48,731 bases of DNA from Candidatus Spechtbacteria bacterium (GCA_016188605.1 JACPHP010000008.1:1-48731), one strand, 5' to 3'; positions 18,631 to 25,980 are shown, counted from the first letter of the stretch. Made by a program: numbers and translations. Notes: generated by a model not told the origin, from the letters alone.

Positions 18631-18773
18631 AGGACTTACGCGTTTGATTCATTTCGCCGTCATTGCGAAGTGCGGCGCGAAGCAATCTCGTGTATACAGA
18701 GTAGCGCTTATGTATGGGATTGTCACGTACTAAAGCCCTCACAATGGCTAATAGAGCAAAAGTGCGTAAGTCT
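18631..18773. mobile_element. Candidate MITE with nested CGTCATTGCGAG repeat (copy 3)
   Basis: Terminal inverted repeats AGGACTTACGC (18631-18641) and GCGTAAGTCTT (18763-18773) enclose a degraded CGTCATTGCGAAG-family palindrome (18658-18748). There is no transposase. The ends resemble the AGGACTTACGCA termini of some small insertion sequences and MITEs, from memory of such elements; no search was possible. It lies directly upstream of the 54-aa zinc-ribbon gene. Confidence 0.55.
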
Positions 18774-18789
18774 TAATACAAATAAATTT

Positions 18790-18954
18790 ATGAAAAATTG
18801 TCCAAAATGTAATTCAGAAAATATAAAGAAAACCGGTCCATTCGCTCGAGAAATTGATGGGGAACAAACGCAGACATTATCAGCCCAAATGGTAAATTAT
18901 CTTTGCAATAGTTGTAATAACGAGTGGCAGGTGAAATTTAGCGAAGAAGAATAG
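18790..18954 (+). CDS. 54-aa zinc-ribbon protein
   Basis: From ATG 18790 the product starts MKNCPKCNSENIKKTGPFAR and ends with YLCNSCNNEWQVKFSEEE. Two CxxC pairs 34 residues apart form a classic zinc ribbon. The longer frame starting at 18589 would translate the repeat element in front and is rejected. Stand-alone ribbons of this size commonly act as protein or nucleic-acid adaptors, but no specific role is evident. It shares the AT-rich composition of the island. Confidence 0.65.
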   Translation: MKNCPKCNSENIKKTGPFAREIDGEQTQTLSAQMVNYLCNSCNNEWQVKFSEEE

Positions 18955-18961
18955 ATAATGT

Positions 18962-18990
18962 AGTTTGTAGAAGCCAGGCTTCTACAAACT
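18962..18990. repeat. Palindrome AGTTTGTAGAAGCC / GGCTTCTACAAACT
   Basis: Perfect 14-bp arms with a 1-nt loop and trailing TTTT, just after the zinc-ribbon gene; probably a terminator. Relative of 721-747. A further hairpin TGTAGAG/CTCTACA is at 19056-19076. Confidence 0.85.
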
Positions 18991-19349
18991 TTTACAATTT
19001 CTAAAATTTTCTTTTGAATAATATATGAATAAAAATTCTGCTTCTCTGGATGATATCAGTAAAACCTGTAGAGGTTCAATCTCTACAAAATCCTAATCGT
19101 TATTTGGCGTGGTCTATTATTACATCCTATTTTCAAAATATTCAATCGATATATACCTCTAACTAGCAGATTTTGGCTTTATATATAGGTTTTTGGGTTG
19201 TATATATTACGTATTTTTACTACACAGATTACATGTTTCCAAACTGAAGCTTAACTTCAATTTTTCTATTTACTTCACTTGACGTTTTGCTATTATTAAA
19301 AGACTTACAGATGAAGTCGTGGCAATGTTTAAAGTTATAATTATCACAG
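18991..19349. other. AT-rich gap without a gene
   Basis: About 360 bp of AT-rich sequence with runs such as TATATATAGG and TATATATTACG. Besides the small hairpin at 19056-19076, the only signal is TTTTGCTATTAT (19285-19296), an extended -10-like sequence about 54 bp before the next gene. I see no coding frame or RNA gene. Confidence 0.6.
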
Positions 19350-19550
19350 ATGCACAAAGACGCTTTTTTTAGATTCTACGCTAACTTGCCTCTTGGAGTT
19401 AGGCGAGAGGTTGTTTTAGATTTGCCTGAACGAGGCCCTATAACTTGGGAAGTTGCCTATAAAGAGATAAATTTTGATTCTGAGTTAGGTAATATTATTT
19501 TGCAAAAGCTTATTGATTTGGGATTTATTCCATTAGATGAGCAAAAATAA
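19350..19550 (+). CDS. Small protein, first gene of caspase-like module
   Basis: A 66-aa protein beginning MHKDAFFRFYANLPLGVRRE and continuing with an acidic region (PERGPITWEVAYKEINFDSE) and a C-terminal helix (ILQKLIDLGFIPLDEQK). From memory, similar small proteins occur as conserved hypotheticals in other bacteria, but I cannot name a family. It ends 2 bp before the next gene and shares strand and base composition with it and with the caspase-like gene, so the three are probably co-transcribed. Confidence 0.65.
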   Translation: MHKDAFFRFYANLPLGVRREVVLDLPERGPITWEVAYKEINFDSELGNIILQKLIDLGFIPLDEQK

Positions 19551-19552
19551 TT

Positions 19553-19810
19553 ATGGAAGAAAAAAGGGAGCCCCAAATTATTTCTGAAGATATAATAAAT
19601 CTCGTAATAGCTAGGTTAAAGACTATCCCAGCAAACGTTGAAATATCCATAGGCGGTGATGGCAGCAGTTTTACTATCAGTGAGTTGATAGAAAAAGTAG
19701 AAAAGCAAGACGATATCGGCAAAAAAATGATAGAGATGCAGATGGCCTATTTACGATCGTTGGGTAAATTACCAACTAAGGAATCACAAGATGCTTTTGC
19801 TATTAACTAG
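19553..19810 (+). CDS. Small protein, second gene of caspase-like module
   Basis: An 85-aa protein (MEEKREPQIISEDIINLVIA start) with a beta-strand-like segment NVEISIGGDGSSFTISELIE and a C-terminal helix DIGKKMIEMQMAYLRSLGKL. Its last 20 bp overlap the start of the caspase-like gene, a sign of tight coupling. The function is unknown. As a small partner directly upstream of a protease-like protein it could be an adaptor or inhibitor, but this is inference from gene order only. Confidence 0.65.
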   Translation: MEEKREPQIISEDIINLVIARLKTIPANVEISIGGDGSSFTISELIEKVEKQDDIGKKMIEMQMAYLRSLGKLPTKESQDAFAIN

Positions 19811-20411
19811 ACCAAGGTACGACCCGCCAACACACTACTTATTTTATTGGGCGGGTCTTTTGATTGATGAAGCGAAGGAGAAAAGAGTTAGGATCGTAGA
19901 TTTAGACCGAGAAAAGGCAAGCAAGGATAAATTACACAGCTATTTATCAAAACAGCCGATCGATACCGTCATTTTAAATGGGCACGGGAATTCGGTAGCG
20001 GTTGCCGGTCAAGACAACGAGATTCTTCTTGCCGTTGGCGATGGGACTAATCTCTTAAAGGATAAAAATATATTTATAAGAGCATGTGATGCGGGCGCTA
20101 CACTAGGCAGGGAAATAATGAATATGGGTGCAAAAGGTTTCATTGGCTACATACAGCCGTTTATATTTTTGCATGATCCAGATTTTTTCAATAGGCCATT
20201 GGAAGATAAACTAGCTAGTCCAGTTCTTGAATGTTCAAACCAGGTCGGAATTTCTTTAATCAAGGGAAAATCTATAACGCAAGCCCAAGAGGATAGCTTG
20301 GCTAAATATACAGAGATGATTGATAAGTATTCCACAAGCGATGCGACGGATTCTTTCTTATTGCCTATTCTGCTATGGAATATGAATAACCAGGTTTGCT
20401 ATAAACAATAG
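19791..20411 (+). CDS. Caspase-fold (clan CD)-like cysteine peptidase candidate
   Basis: A 206-aa protein with the strand-helix order and dyad of caspase/gingipain/CHAT folds. MLLLLTRPRYDPPTHYLFYW starts strand 1 and helix 1, RVRIVDLDR is strand 2, VILNGHGNSVAVAG carries candidate catalytic His65, and NIFIRACDAGATLG carries Cys99. These motifs, with the C-terminal region FIGYIQPFIFLHDP and LWNMNNQVC, match a conserved family I recall from archaea and bacteria that is normally called hypothetical. It is coupled to two small genes upstream. Proteases of this fold often act in regulated cell death or defence. Activity is not shown by sequence; the His-Cys pairing is my alignment by eye. Confidence 0.7.
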   Translation: MLLLLTRPRYDPPTHYLFYWAGLLIDEAKEKRVRIVDLDREKASKDKLHSYLSKQPIDTVILNGHGNSVAVAGQDNEILLAVGDGTNLLKDKNIFIRACDAGATLGREIMNMGAKGFIGYIQPFIFLHDPDFFNRPLEDKLASPVLECSNQVGISLIKGKSITQAQEDSLAKYTEMIDKYSTSDATDSFLLPILLWNMNNQVCYKQ

Positions 20412-20439
20412 ACCTATAAACTTGTCTGCAAGGTTTCGC

Positions 20440-20467
20440 TTGACTTATTCGCCCACGGGTGTACTAT
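20440..20467 (+). promoter_or_regulatory. Promoter upstream of secE operon
   Basis: TTGACT (20440-20445), 16 bp, TACTAT (20462-20467). Transcripts would meet, within about 20 nt, the hairpin ATGGCC-TCCGC-GGCCAT followed by TTTTT (20478-20498), which could be an attenuator or the terminator of the upstream gene. Confidence 0.5.
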
Positions 20468-20505
20468 GGAGACATATATGGCCTCCGCGGCCATTTTTAA
20501 ATACT

Positions 20506-20627
20506 TAGAACTTTAGCTTTTGGCGCATTTCGTTGTTGCGGGCTGTGCTCCTCGACGTCGTATATTTAATACGCCTTACTCCGGTGCGCGCCCGCGCCTA
20601 GAACTGCACTCAAAAGCTAAAGTTCTA
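20506..20627. repeat. 17-bp perfect inverted repeat enclosing 88 bp in the secE leader
   Basis: TAGAACTTTAGCTTTTG (20506-20522) and its exact complement (20611-20627) flank a GC-rich core containing CTCGACGTCGTATATTTAAT and GTGCGCGCCCGCGCC. It ends 11 bp before secE. It could be a MITE-like element or a folded 5' leader. Confidence 0.75.
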
Positions 20628-20638
20628 TACAATTTTTT

Positions 20639-20845
20639 ATGCTTAATCGTGTACAAAGAACCATATTATCTCTAGTTTACTTCATTAAGGAGGTGCGGAC
20701 GGAGATGAAAAGAATGAACTGGCTTGAACGCTCTGACATCGTGCGCTACACGGCTGTTGTGTTTGGTCTGTCATTTTTTGTCGCAGTTTATCTCGGTGCG
20801 CTAGATTACGTTTTTACTTGGATTTTAAAAACATTCATTCTATAG
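20639..20845 (+). CDS. secE: Preprotein translocase subunit SecE
   Basis: Small essential subunit of the SecYEG channel that clamps SecY. The 68-aa product has the conserved amphipathic cytoplasmic region YFIKEVRTEMKRMNWLERSD (canonical form ending in a Trp-Pro-basic pattern) followed by a single transmembrane helix, YTAVVFGLSFFVAVYLGALDYVF (in part). The order secE-nusG-rplK is the standard bacterial arrangement and supports the call. An AAGGAGG word inside the gene encodes KEVR and is probably not a ribosome site. Confidence 0.93.
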   Translation: MLNRVQRTILSLVYFIKEVRTEMKRMNWLERSDIVRYTAVVFGLSFFVAVYLGALDYVFTWILKTFIL

Positions 20846-20920
20846 CGCAGTTTTAACTTAATTTTTCAGCTGGGTTGAATATCCACAAACACACAATAGA
20901 TCGTTTTTATAACAGAGAAA

Positions 20921-20967
20921 AACGGCGCTCGCAGAACAACGCGGACTAAACGCAGAAAGACGCAGAA
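20921..20967. repeat. ACGCAGACTAAACGCGG family repeat, copy 2
   Basis: Carries AACGGCGCTCGCAGAACAAC followed by GCGGACTAAACGCAGAAAGA. It lies in the 151-bp gap between secE and nusG. Confidence 0.7.
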
Positions 20968-20996
20968 ATTAAACGAGCATTATTTCATAGTTTCTT

Positions 20997-21542
20997 ATGG
21001 CTAAACAACAACTTGAACAAGGGCGTAATTGGTACGTTCTTCATACATATTCAGGATACGAAGACGCTGTGGCGCAAAATTTGCGACAGCGTATTGAGTC
21101 TATGAGCATGGAGGACAAAATTTTCAATGTGCTCGTTCCTAAAGAAAAAAAGATTCGTATAAAAAACGGCAAACGCCAGACTTTGGAAGAAAAGATTTAT
21201 CCTGGTTATGTGCTCGTGGAAATGACGGTTACCGACGACTCTTGGTACGTGGTGCGAAATACACCCCGTGTTACGGGGTTTGTCGGTTCTGGCACAACGC
21301 CTATCCCCGTGGAAAAAGCAGAGATTGACGAGCTTATGCGCCGCATGGGCGTGGAAGAGCCGAAGTATAAGATTGACATACAGATAGGAGAAGCGGTAAA
21401 AATTACCGACGGACCGTTTCGTGATTTTGACGGCAAGGTTTCTGCGGTTGATGAGGATAAGGGAAAGGTGCAGGTGCTGGTATCAATGTTCGGAAGAGAG
21501 ACCCCTGTGGAGTTGGATTATCTGCAGGTGAGGAAAATATAG
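20997..21542 (+). CDS. nusG: Transcription termination/antitermination factor NusG
   Basis: Binds the RNA polymerase clamp with its N-terminal NGN domain (residues about 9-115, NWYVLHTYSGYEDAVAQNLR at the start) and Rho or ribosomal S10 with its C-terminal KOW domain (VKITDGPFRDFDGKVSAVDE, in part). The 181-aa length is standard. The conserved YPGYVLVEM and VRNTPRVTGFVG segments are clear. It lies between secE and rplK as in most bacteria. No Shine-Dalgarno before the ATG. Confidence 0.97.
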   Translation: MAKQQLEQGRNWYVLHTYSGYEDAVAQNLRQRIESMSMEDKIFNVLVPKEKKIRIKNGKRQTLEEKIYPGYVLVEMTVTDDSWYVVRNTPRVTGFVGSGTTPIPVEKAEIDELMRRMGVEEPKYKIDIQIGEAVKITDGPFRDFDGKVSAVDEDKGKVQVLVSMFGRETPVELDYLQVRKI

Positions 21543-21684
21543 AGGATAAATTTTGAAACTCGAATTTTGAATCAAATTCGAATAAAAGAAATTCGAAACC
21601 TTTATTCGTCGAGTGTTTCAAAATTCAGTCATTAGAATTTTATTCTAAATTCTAAATTCGAAATTGAAAATTAAAGTTATAATT
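21543..21684. repeat. AT-rich inverted-repeat spacer before rplK
   Basis: Words such as TTGAAACTCGAATTTTGAAT, AAATTCGAATAAAAG and their complements CTTTATTCG, GTGTTTCAAAATTC and ATTCTAAATTCG form a long imperfect hairpin. It is similar in style to the other intergenic families but with its own vocabulary. Confidence 0.6.
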
Positions 21685-22107
21685 ATGGCAAAGAAATTAC
21701 TTACTGTCGTAAAAATACAAATTCCCGCGGGGAAGGCAAATCCCGCGCCTCCAGTGGGAACCGCGCTTGGTCCTCACGGGCTTAATATTCAGGATTTTTG
21801 CGCTAAGTTTAACGCGGCAACGCAGGACAAACTCGGCAACATTATTCCCGTGGAAGTCTCGGTGTACGCCGACCGCACGTTTGATTTTAAGCTAAAGACT
21901 CCTCCAGCGTCTGATTTGCTGCGCAAGGCGGCGCGCATAGAAAAGGGATCTGGCGATACGCCTCGCACCAAAGCGGGGAATGTAACTAAAGCCCAGATTC
22001 GCCAGATAGCTGAACAGAAATTGACTGATTTAAATGCCAACAACGTAGATGCCGCGGCTAAGATTATCGAAGGCACGGCGCGTAGCATGGGGATAATCGT
22101 AGAATAA
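21685..22107 (+). CDS. rplK: 50S ribosomal protein L11
   Basis: Ribosomal stalk-base protein contacting 23S rRNA and translation factors. The 140-aa sequence has the N-terminal domain [20 protein letters not shown] with the conserved PPVG loop and the C-terminal RNA-binding domain ([20 protein letters not shown]). I use ATG 21685 ([10 protein letters not shown]) rather than the TTG/ATT region upstream. In most bacteria rplA (L1) follows directly; here a strong terminator follows and the next gene is unrelated, in line with a lineage that lacks L1 or keeps it elsewhere. Confidence 0.97.
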   Translation: MAKKLLTVVKIQIPAGKANPAPPVGTALGPHGLNIQDFCAKFNAATQDKLGNIIPVEVSVYADRTFDFKLKTPPASDLLRKAARIEKGSGDTPRTKAGNVTKAQIRQIAEQKLTDLNANNVDAAAKIIEGTARSMGIIVE

Positions 22108-22120
22108 TAATTGTATAGCG

Positions 22121-22160
22121 CAAAACAAAAAAGACTGCGTGTACAGTCTTTTTTGTTTTG
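22121..22160. terminator. Strong terminator after rplK
   Basis: Perfect 17-bp arms CAAAACAAAAAAGACTG / CAGTCTTTTTTGTTTTG with a 6-nt loop; it has A- and T-runs on both sides and can act in both directions. Confidence 0.9.
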
Positions 22161-22202
22161 CAATGTATTCTATAATGAAATGGATATTGAGTATAAAAAA
22201 AA

Positions 22203-23228
22203 ATGAATAATAATTTTTCAAATTCAGAGCGTCCAACGTGGGAAGAGTTTTGGTTTGCGCTCGCGTTAATGTACTCTTCGCGCGGCACTTGTGACAGGCT
22301 TCGTACGGCGTGTTTAATTGTAGACGAGAATAATCGGCTTATCGCGGCCGGATACAATGGCTCTTTGTCCGGTGAAGACCATTGTGATGAGGTTGGACAT
22401 TTTATGGTTGACGGGCATTGCCTGCGCACACTGCACGCGGAAGAAAACGCGATTTTGCACGGCACGCAAGATTGGAATGGAAGCACGGCATACATTCTTG
22501 ATGGCCCATGCGTGCCTTGCGCAAAAAAAATTATTAGCAAGGGCGTGAAAAAGCTTTTGTATACGCGAGATTTTACAAATTTACATGGCAAAACACAGGG
22601 GCAAGAGTTTATTGAAACAATGGCAACGCATAAAGGAGTTGAATTCCGCAAAGCGGATATTAGTTTTGAGAATCTTCTTAATAAAATTTTGGCAAGAATC
22701 AGCGGCACCGGCGGGAGATTGCAGGAGGATGCCTTGAAAATTGTAAGCGCTGCTACAAGAGAGCAGATCGAATATGCCGACACTATTCAAAAAAAGGTTA
22801 GCCCTACTATGCGCGTGGAGCGCCTTTCCCCGCACGCCAAAGTGCCAAATCGAGCATATCCAGATGACGCCGGGCTAGATTTATTCTCCTGCGAGAATTT
22901 GGTTTTGATGCCAGGAGCGCAGGCAACAATTGGTACGGGGCTGAAATTTGCAATTCCGAAAGGGTATGCCGGTTTTGTATGGGATAAAAGTGGGCTTGCT
23001 TCGCGCTATCGCTTAAAAACACTTGGTGGTGTCCTTGATGCAAATTACAGAGGCGAGCTGAAAGTAATTCTTTCTAATATGGGCGACGCGCCATATTATA
23101 TACGCATTGGAGAAAAAATCGCTCAGCTCGTGATAAAGCCGATTGCCCAGCTTAATGTTGAAGAAGCGCCGATTGAAGAAATAACAGACCGCGGAGTTGG
23201 AGGATTTGGTAGTACGGGATTAGCGTAG
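22203..23228 (+). CDS. Fused dCMP deaminase - dUTPase
   Basis: A two-domain enzyme that could turn both dCMP and dUTP into dUMP, the ThyX substrate. Residues 1-165 are a dCMP/zinc deaminase: His78 and Glu80 in LHAEENAI and Cys103/Cys106 in GPCVPCAKK bind zinc and do catalysis. Residues about 200-341 are a trimeric dUTPase with motif 1 PDDAGLDLFS, motif 2 DKSGLASR, motif 3 GGVLDANYRGEL with catalytic Asp279 and Tyr282, motif 4 GEKIAQLV and motif 5 RGVGGFGSTG. No stop or frame change separates the parts; an alpha-helical linker (165-200) joins them. tmk and the ThyX-like gene follow on the same strand. Confidence 0.93.
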   Translation: MNNNFSNSERPTWEEFWFALALMYSSRGTCDRLRTACLIVDENNRLIAAGYNGSLSGEDHCDEVGHFMVDGHCLRTLHAEENAILHGTQDWNGSTAYILDGPCVPCAKKIISKGVKKLLYTRDFTNLHGKTQGQEFIETMATHKGVEFRKADISFENLLNKILARISGTGGRLQEDALKIVSAATREQIEYADTIQKKVSPTMRVERLSPHAKVPNRAYPDDAGLDLFSCENLVLMPGAQATIGTGLKFAIPKGYAGFVWDKSGLASRYRLKTLGGVLDANYRGELKVILSNMGDAPYYIRIGEKIAQLVIKPIAQLNVEEAPIEEITDRGVGGFGSTGLA

Positions 23229-23230
23229 CT

Positions 23231-23374
23231 AAATCTCAAAGTCAAAATTACCAATTATATTTATCTCAAAACGCAAATCTTAAATCGCAAAACTAAAATT
23301 CAAATCTCAAAACTACGGCGAAGATTTTAGATTTGCGATTTAGATTTGCGATTTGCCATTTGAGATTTTAGATA
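23231..23374. repeat. AAATCTCAAATCGCAAAAC hairpin family, copy 2
   Basis: Shares with copies 1 and 3 the centre AAAACTACGGCGAAGATTTT and the flanking AATCGCAAAACT and TTTGCCATTTGAGATTT words. It ends about 60 bp before tmk. Confidence 0.85.
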
Positions 23375-23435
23375 AAAATATCCGGCCACTGACAAAAAAC
23401 TGTAGAATTATAAATAGAAAAATATTCTAACTATC

Positions 23436-24056
23436 ATGATAAAAAATCCCTATCCAGGAAAATTCATTGTCTTTGAGGGGCTTGATGGCTCTGGCTCAAC
23501 TACGCAATCCGCCAAGCTTCACCAATATTTGATGAGCGAAAAAAAGCGTTCGCACATGACAAAGGAGCCGACAAACTATCTCATTGGTGGCCTTATTCGC
23601 AGCTGGCTTTCAGGCGACTGGGAGAGCAGCCCAGTGTGTTTGCAGCTTTTATTTACCGCAGACCGAGCTCATCATTTGGAAAAAGAGGTGATACCTCTGC
23701 TCGAAAAAGGCATTCATGTAATTTCTGACCGCTATTTTCTTTCCACGATGGCATACGGCGCGTTGGAAATACCAGACAGGAAATGGCTGACGGAGATTAA
23801 TAAGCATTTTCCCGAGCCGGATTTGACGGTTTTGTTGAAGGTGACTCCGCGGACGTGCATGAAGCGAATTACGGAAAACCGCAATCACTTTGAGCTTTTT
23901 GAAAAAGAACGCGAGCTTGAGCGCGTATGGACGAATTATGAATATTTTGCAAAAAGTTTTCCGCGCGTGGCGATAGTTGACGGCGAGAGGGACATAGAGG
24001 TTATATTTAAGGAAGTGCAGCGATTAGCACTAAAAGTAATTTCTAGTGCCGCTTAA
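23436..24056 (+). CDS. tmk: Thymidylate kinase
   Basis: Phosphorylates dTMP to dTDP with ATP. The P-loop FEGLDGSGSTTQ is at residues 13-24, the DR-Y substrate loop is SDRYFLSTMAYG, and EPTNYLIGGLIR corresponds to the dTMP-binding region. The LID is short, as in many small-genome enzymes. The P-loop has Ser-Thr-Thr (GSGSTTQ) where most Tmk have GKTT: the Walker Lys is replaced by Ser, which is unusual for a kinase. It lies between the deaminase-dUTPase fusion and the ThyX-like gene, so the pathway context is clear even if the P-loop is odd. Confidence 0.88.
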   Translation: MIKNPYPGKFIVFEGLDGSGSTTQSAKLHQYLMSEKKRSHMTKEPTNYLIGGLIRSWLSGDWESSPVCLQLLFTADRAHHLEKEVIPLLEKGIHVISDRYFLSTMAYGALEIPDRKWLTEINKHFPEPDLTVLLKVTPRTCMKRITENRNHFELFEKERELERVWTNYEYFAKSFPRVAIVDGERDIEVIFKEVQRLALKVISSAA

Positions 24057-24104
24057 AACGGCACTCGCGGAACAACGCAGACTAGACGCGGACAGACGCA
24101 GAAG
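24046..24104. repeat. ACGCAGACTAAACGCGG family repeat, copy 3
   Basis: AGTGCCG and CGGCACT form a short inverted repeat at 24046-24066, partly over the end of tmk, followed by GGAACAACGCAGACTAGACG and ACAGACGCAGAAG. Confidence 0.75.
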
Positions 24105-24164
24105 ACTCAAAACCAAGTTAATTTAGTATAGTACTAGCAGGAGTGTAAATATTGTATTATATTT

Positions 24165-25943
24165 ATGGCAAAGCGTTTGTTAAAAAGAAAGGAAGGGACA
24201 ATGCCAAAAAGAATATCATCTGCACCAGAGAAATATGCTCCCTTTTACTCTCCGCCACAATTTGACGAAGAAGCGCGCCCCGTTAGAGGCATTGCCTCTA
24301 ACGGGGCGCGCTGGGCAGTCGCGCCGTTTGTTACAAGCGTGGAAGCGCCAGTATATTCATTTCGCAGCCATCTCCTTCCGCCTCAATTACTTGGGGCGTT
24401 GTTCTCGCGCGCCAGTCGCGCTAAAGGTGACTTGCGCGAAGTATTTTACAAAGAATATCTAGCGCCTATTCTTCATCCGCAAGATACAGATAGAGAAGGA
24501 CAAAAAATAGCAGATGAACTTCGTGAAATTATTTCATTTCATTACGCGCACGCAACTCCGCCTTACAACACCAAGCGCGCGTATAATTTTTTTGCAAAAT
24601 GGCTCGCGCAGTACGGCGATGATTCCATCGCGCAGATGACTTCGTCAAACATTGTGTGGGCGGCGGCTTCGCAACCGGCACTGAAGTTTTTGGAAGACCA
24701 GCGTATTGGCATTTCGCCAATTGAAAAATCCACTCGATACGTTGATTATGGCGCGAAAGTTAATGGACATTATCTTTATTACACTGCCCCGCAACTTACG
24801 GGCGGTGAAATAGGTGATGAGTATAGCAGGGTAATGGATAAGTTATTTGCGGCATACCGCGCGTATATCCCAGAGCTGATTGAACTTCTGCAAAAAGATT
24901 ATCCACAAGAGAAACATGATGTTGTGGAGAAGAAAGCATTTGACGTGATGCGCGGACTTTTGCCTATGGCAACCGTGTCGCAAGTCGCATTTCATGGTAA
25001 CGCTCAAGCTTTGCAATATATGATTACGCGTTGCGCCGCGCATCCTCGCGCGGAACTGCAGTGGTTCGCGCGGGAAGCGCGCAAGGCGCTTGATGAAGAA
25101 ATTCCGGCAATGCTTCTGCGCCTTGATGACGCGCCAGCCAAGCGCTACCAGAAAGAACGCATAGCACGCAAACAGCGAATGGCTACTGTGATGAGAAACG
25201 AATTTGGCCCAAGGGATTATGAAGAGCAATTGGGCATGCCAGTCGTGCGGCTCGTGGAATATGACCCGCAAGGACAAGAGAAAGTCATCACCGCGTTATT
25301 GTTTGATGAAGGTAATTCGCGGCTATCATGGGATACTTTATTTCAGAAAGTCTGCTCTTGGAACGATGCTAAAAAAGAGAGGGCGCTGAAGGCTCATTTG
25401 AGTGGCAGGCAAGCGCGCTGGGAAAAAATTGGCCGCGCGTTTGAAAATGCGTTTGTGCGTTTTGAAATTGTAATGAACGCGGGCGCGTATCGCGACCTTC
25501 ATCGCCATCGCATGCACACTTCTCAGCGCCAGCGTTTCACCACGCATCTTGGCTACGAGCTGCCGCCAGAAATTGAACGATACGGATTTTTGTCTCGCGT
25601 AAAAAGATTGATGAAAGAAGTGGAAAATCTTTTTGCAAAAGTAGAAGCTGTTGATACAGAAATCGCGCAGGACGCGGTAACGCTTTCTCACCTAATGCGT
25701 TTTTATCAGTATCAAAATTTGCGCCAATTTTTTTGGGAAGGTGAATTGCGTACGATCTCACAGGGGCGACCTGATTACCGCTGGATTGAGCAGGAAAAAT
25801 ATCGGTTGTTATTGCCAGTGTATCCTCTTATTTTAAAGTATATGCTAATTGATATGAATGAGTACGACTTTGCCCGCCGCGGAGTGTCGGAACGAATACA
25901 GCAGAAAGAAGAGGATTTGAAGGGAAAGCTGGGAAATGGTTAG
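24165..25943 (+). CDS. Double-length ThyX-like (FAD-dependent thymidylate synthase family) protein
   Basis: Probably makes dTMP from dUMP with methylene-THF and FAD. The 592-aa product is about twice a normal ThyX. The N-terminal half has YGDDSIAQMTSSNIVWAA and ISPIEKSTRYVDY near residue 187. The C-terminal half has RDLHRHRMHTSQRQRFTTHL near residues 442-461, related to the ThyX RHR motif but altered. Each half may supply part of the sites, or one half may be degenerate. Residues 37-49 (ARPVRGIASNGAR) come from an in-frame palindrome. ATG 24165 is used; ATG 24201, preceded by AGGAAGG, is an equally good start. No thyA is seen; folD and glyA nearby would supply the folate. Confidence 0.8.
   Translation: MAKRLLKRKEGTMPKRISSAPEKYAPFYSPPQFDEEARPVRGIASNGARWAVAPFVTSVEAPVYSFRSHLLPPQLLGALFSRASRAKGDLREVFYKEYLAPILHPQDTDREGQKIADELREIISFHYAHATPPYNTKRAYNFFAKWLAQYGDDSIAQMTSSNIVWAAASQPALKFLEDQRIGISPIEKSTRYVDYGAKVNGHYLYYTAPQLTGGEIGDEYSRVMDKLFAAYRAYIPELIELLQKDYPQEKHDVVEKKAFDVMRGLLPMATVSQVAFHGNAQALQYMITRCAAHPRAELQWFAREARKALDEEIPAMLLRLDDAPAKRYQKERIARKQRMATVMRNEFGPRDYEEQLGMPVVRLVEYDPQGQEKVITALLFDEGNSRLSWDTLFQKVCSWNDAKKERALKAHLSGRQARWEKIGRAFENAFVRFEIVMNAGAYRDLHRHRMHTSQRQRFTTHLGYELPPEIERYGFLSRVKRLMKEVENLFAKVEAVDTEIAQDAVTLSHLMRFYQYQNLRQFFWEGELRTISQGRPDYRWIEQEKYRLLLPVYPLILKYMLIDMNEYDFARRGVSERIQQKEEDLKGKLGNG
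24273..24311. repeat. Perfect 18-bp palindrome inside thyX-like gene
   Basis: GCGCGCCCCGTTAGAGGC / GCCTCTAACGGGGCGCGC with a 3-nt loop, 39 bp (13 codons) in frame. Same family as 10285-10317, 32948-33020 and 26066-26100. Confidence 0.97.
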
Positions 25944-25949
25944 TTTGCT

Positions 25950-25980
25950 GCCCTCTGCAATAAGCAGAGGGCTTTTTTTT
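25950..25980 (+). terminator. Terminator after thyX-like gene
   Basis: GCCCTCTGC / GCAGAGGGC stem with a 5-nt loop followed by eight T: a textbook intrinsic terminator closing the dTMP cluster. Confidence 0.95.

Noticed and set aside
18589-18789. N-terminal extension of the 54-aa zinc-ribbon protein
   Set aside because: It would translate the MITE-like repeat; the ATG at 18790 gives a clean ribbon.
20689-20707. AAGGAGG and internal ATG inside secE as an alternative start
   Set aside because: The residues KEVRTEMKRMNW it encodes are conserved SecE sequence that must follow an N-terminal part.
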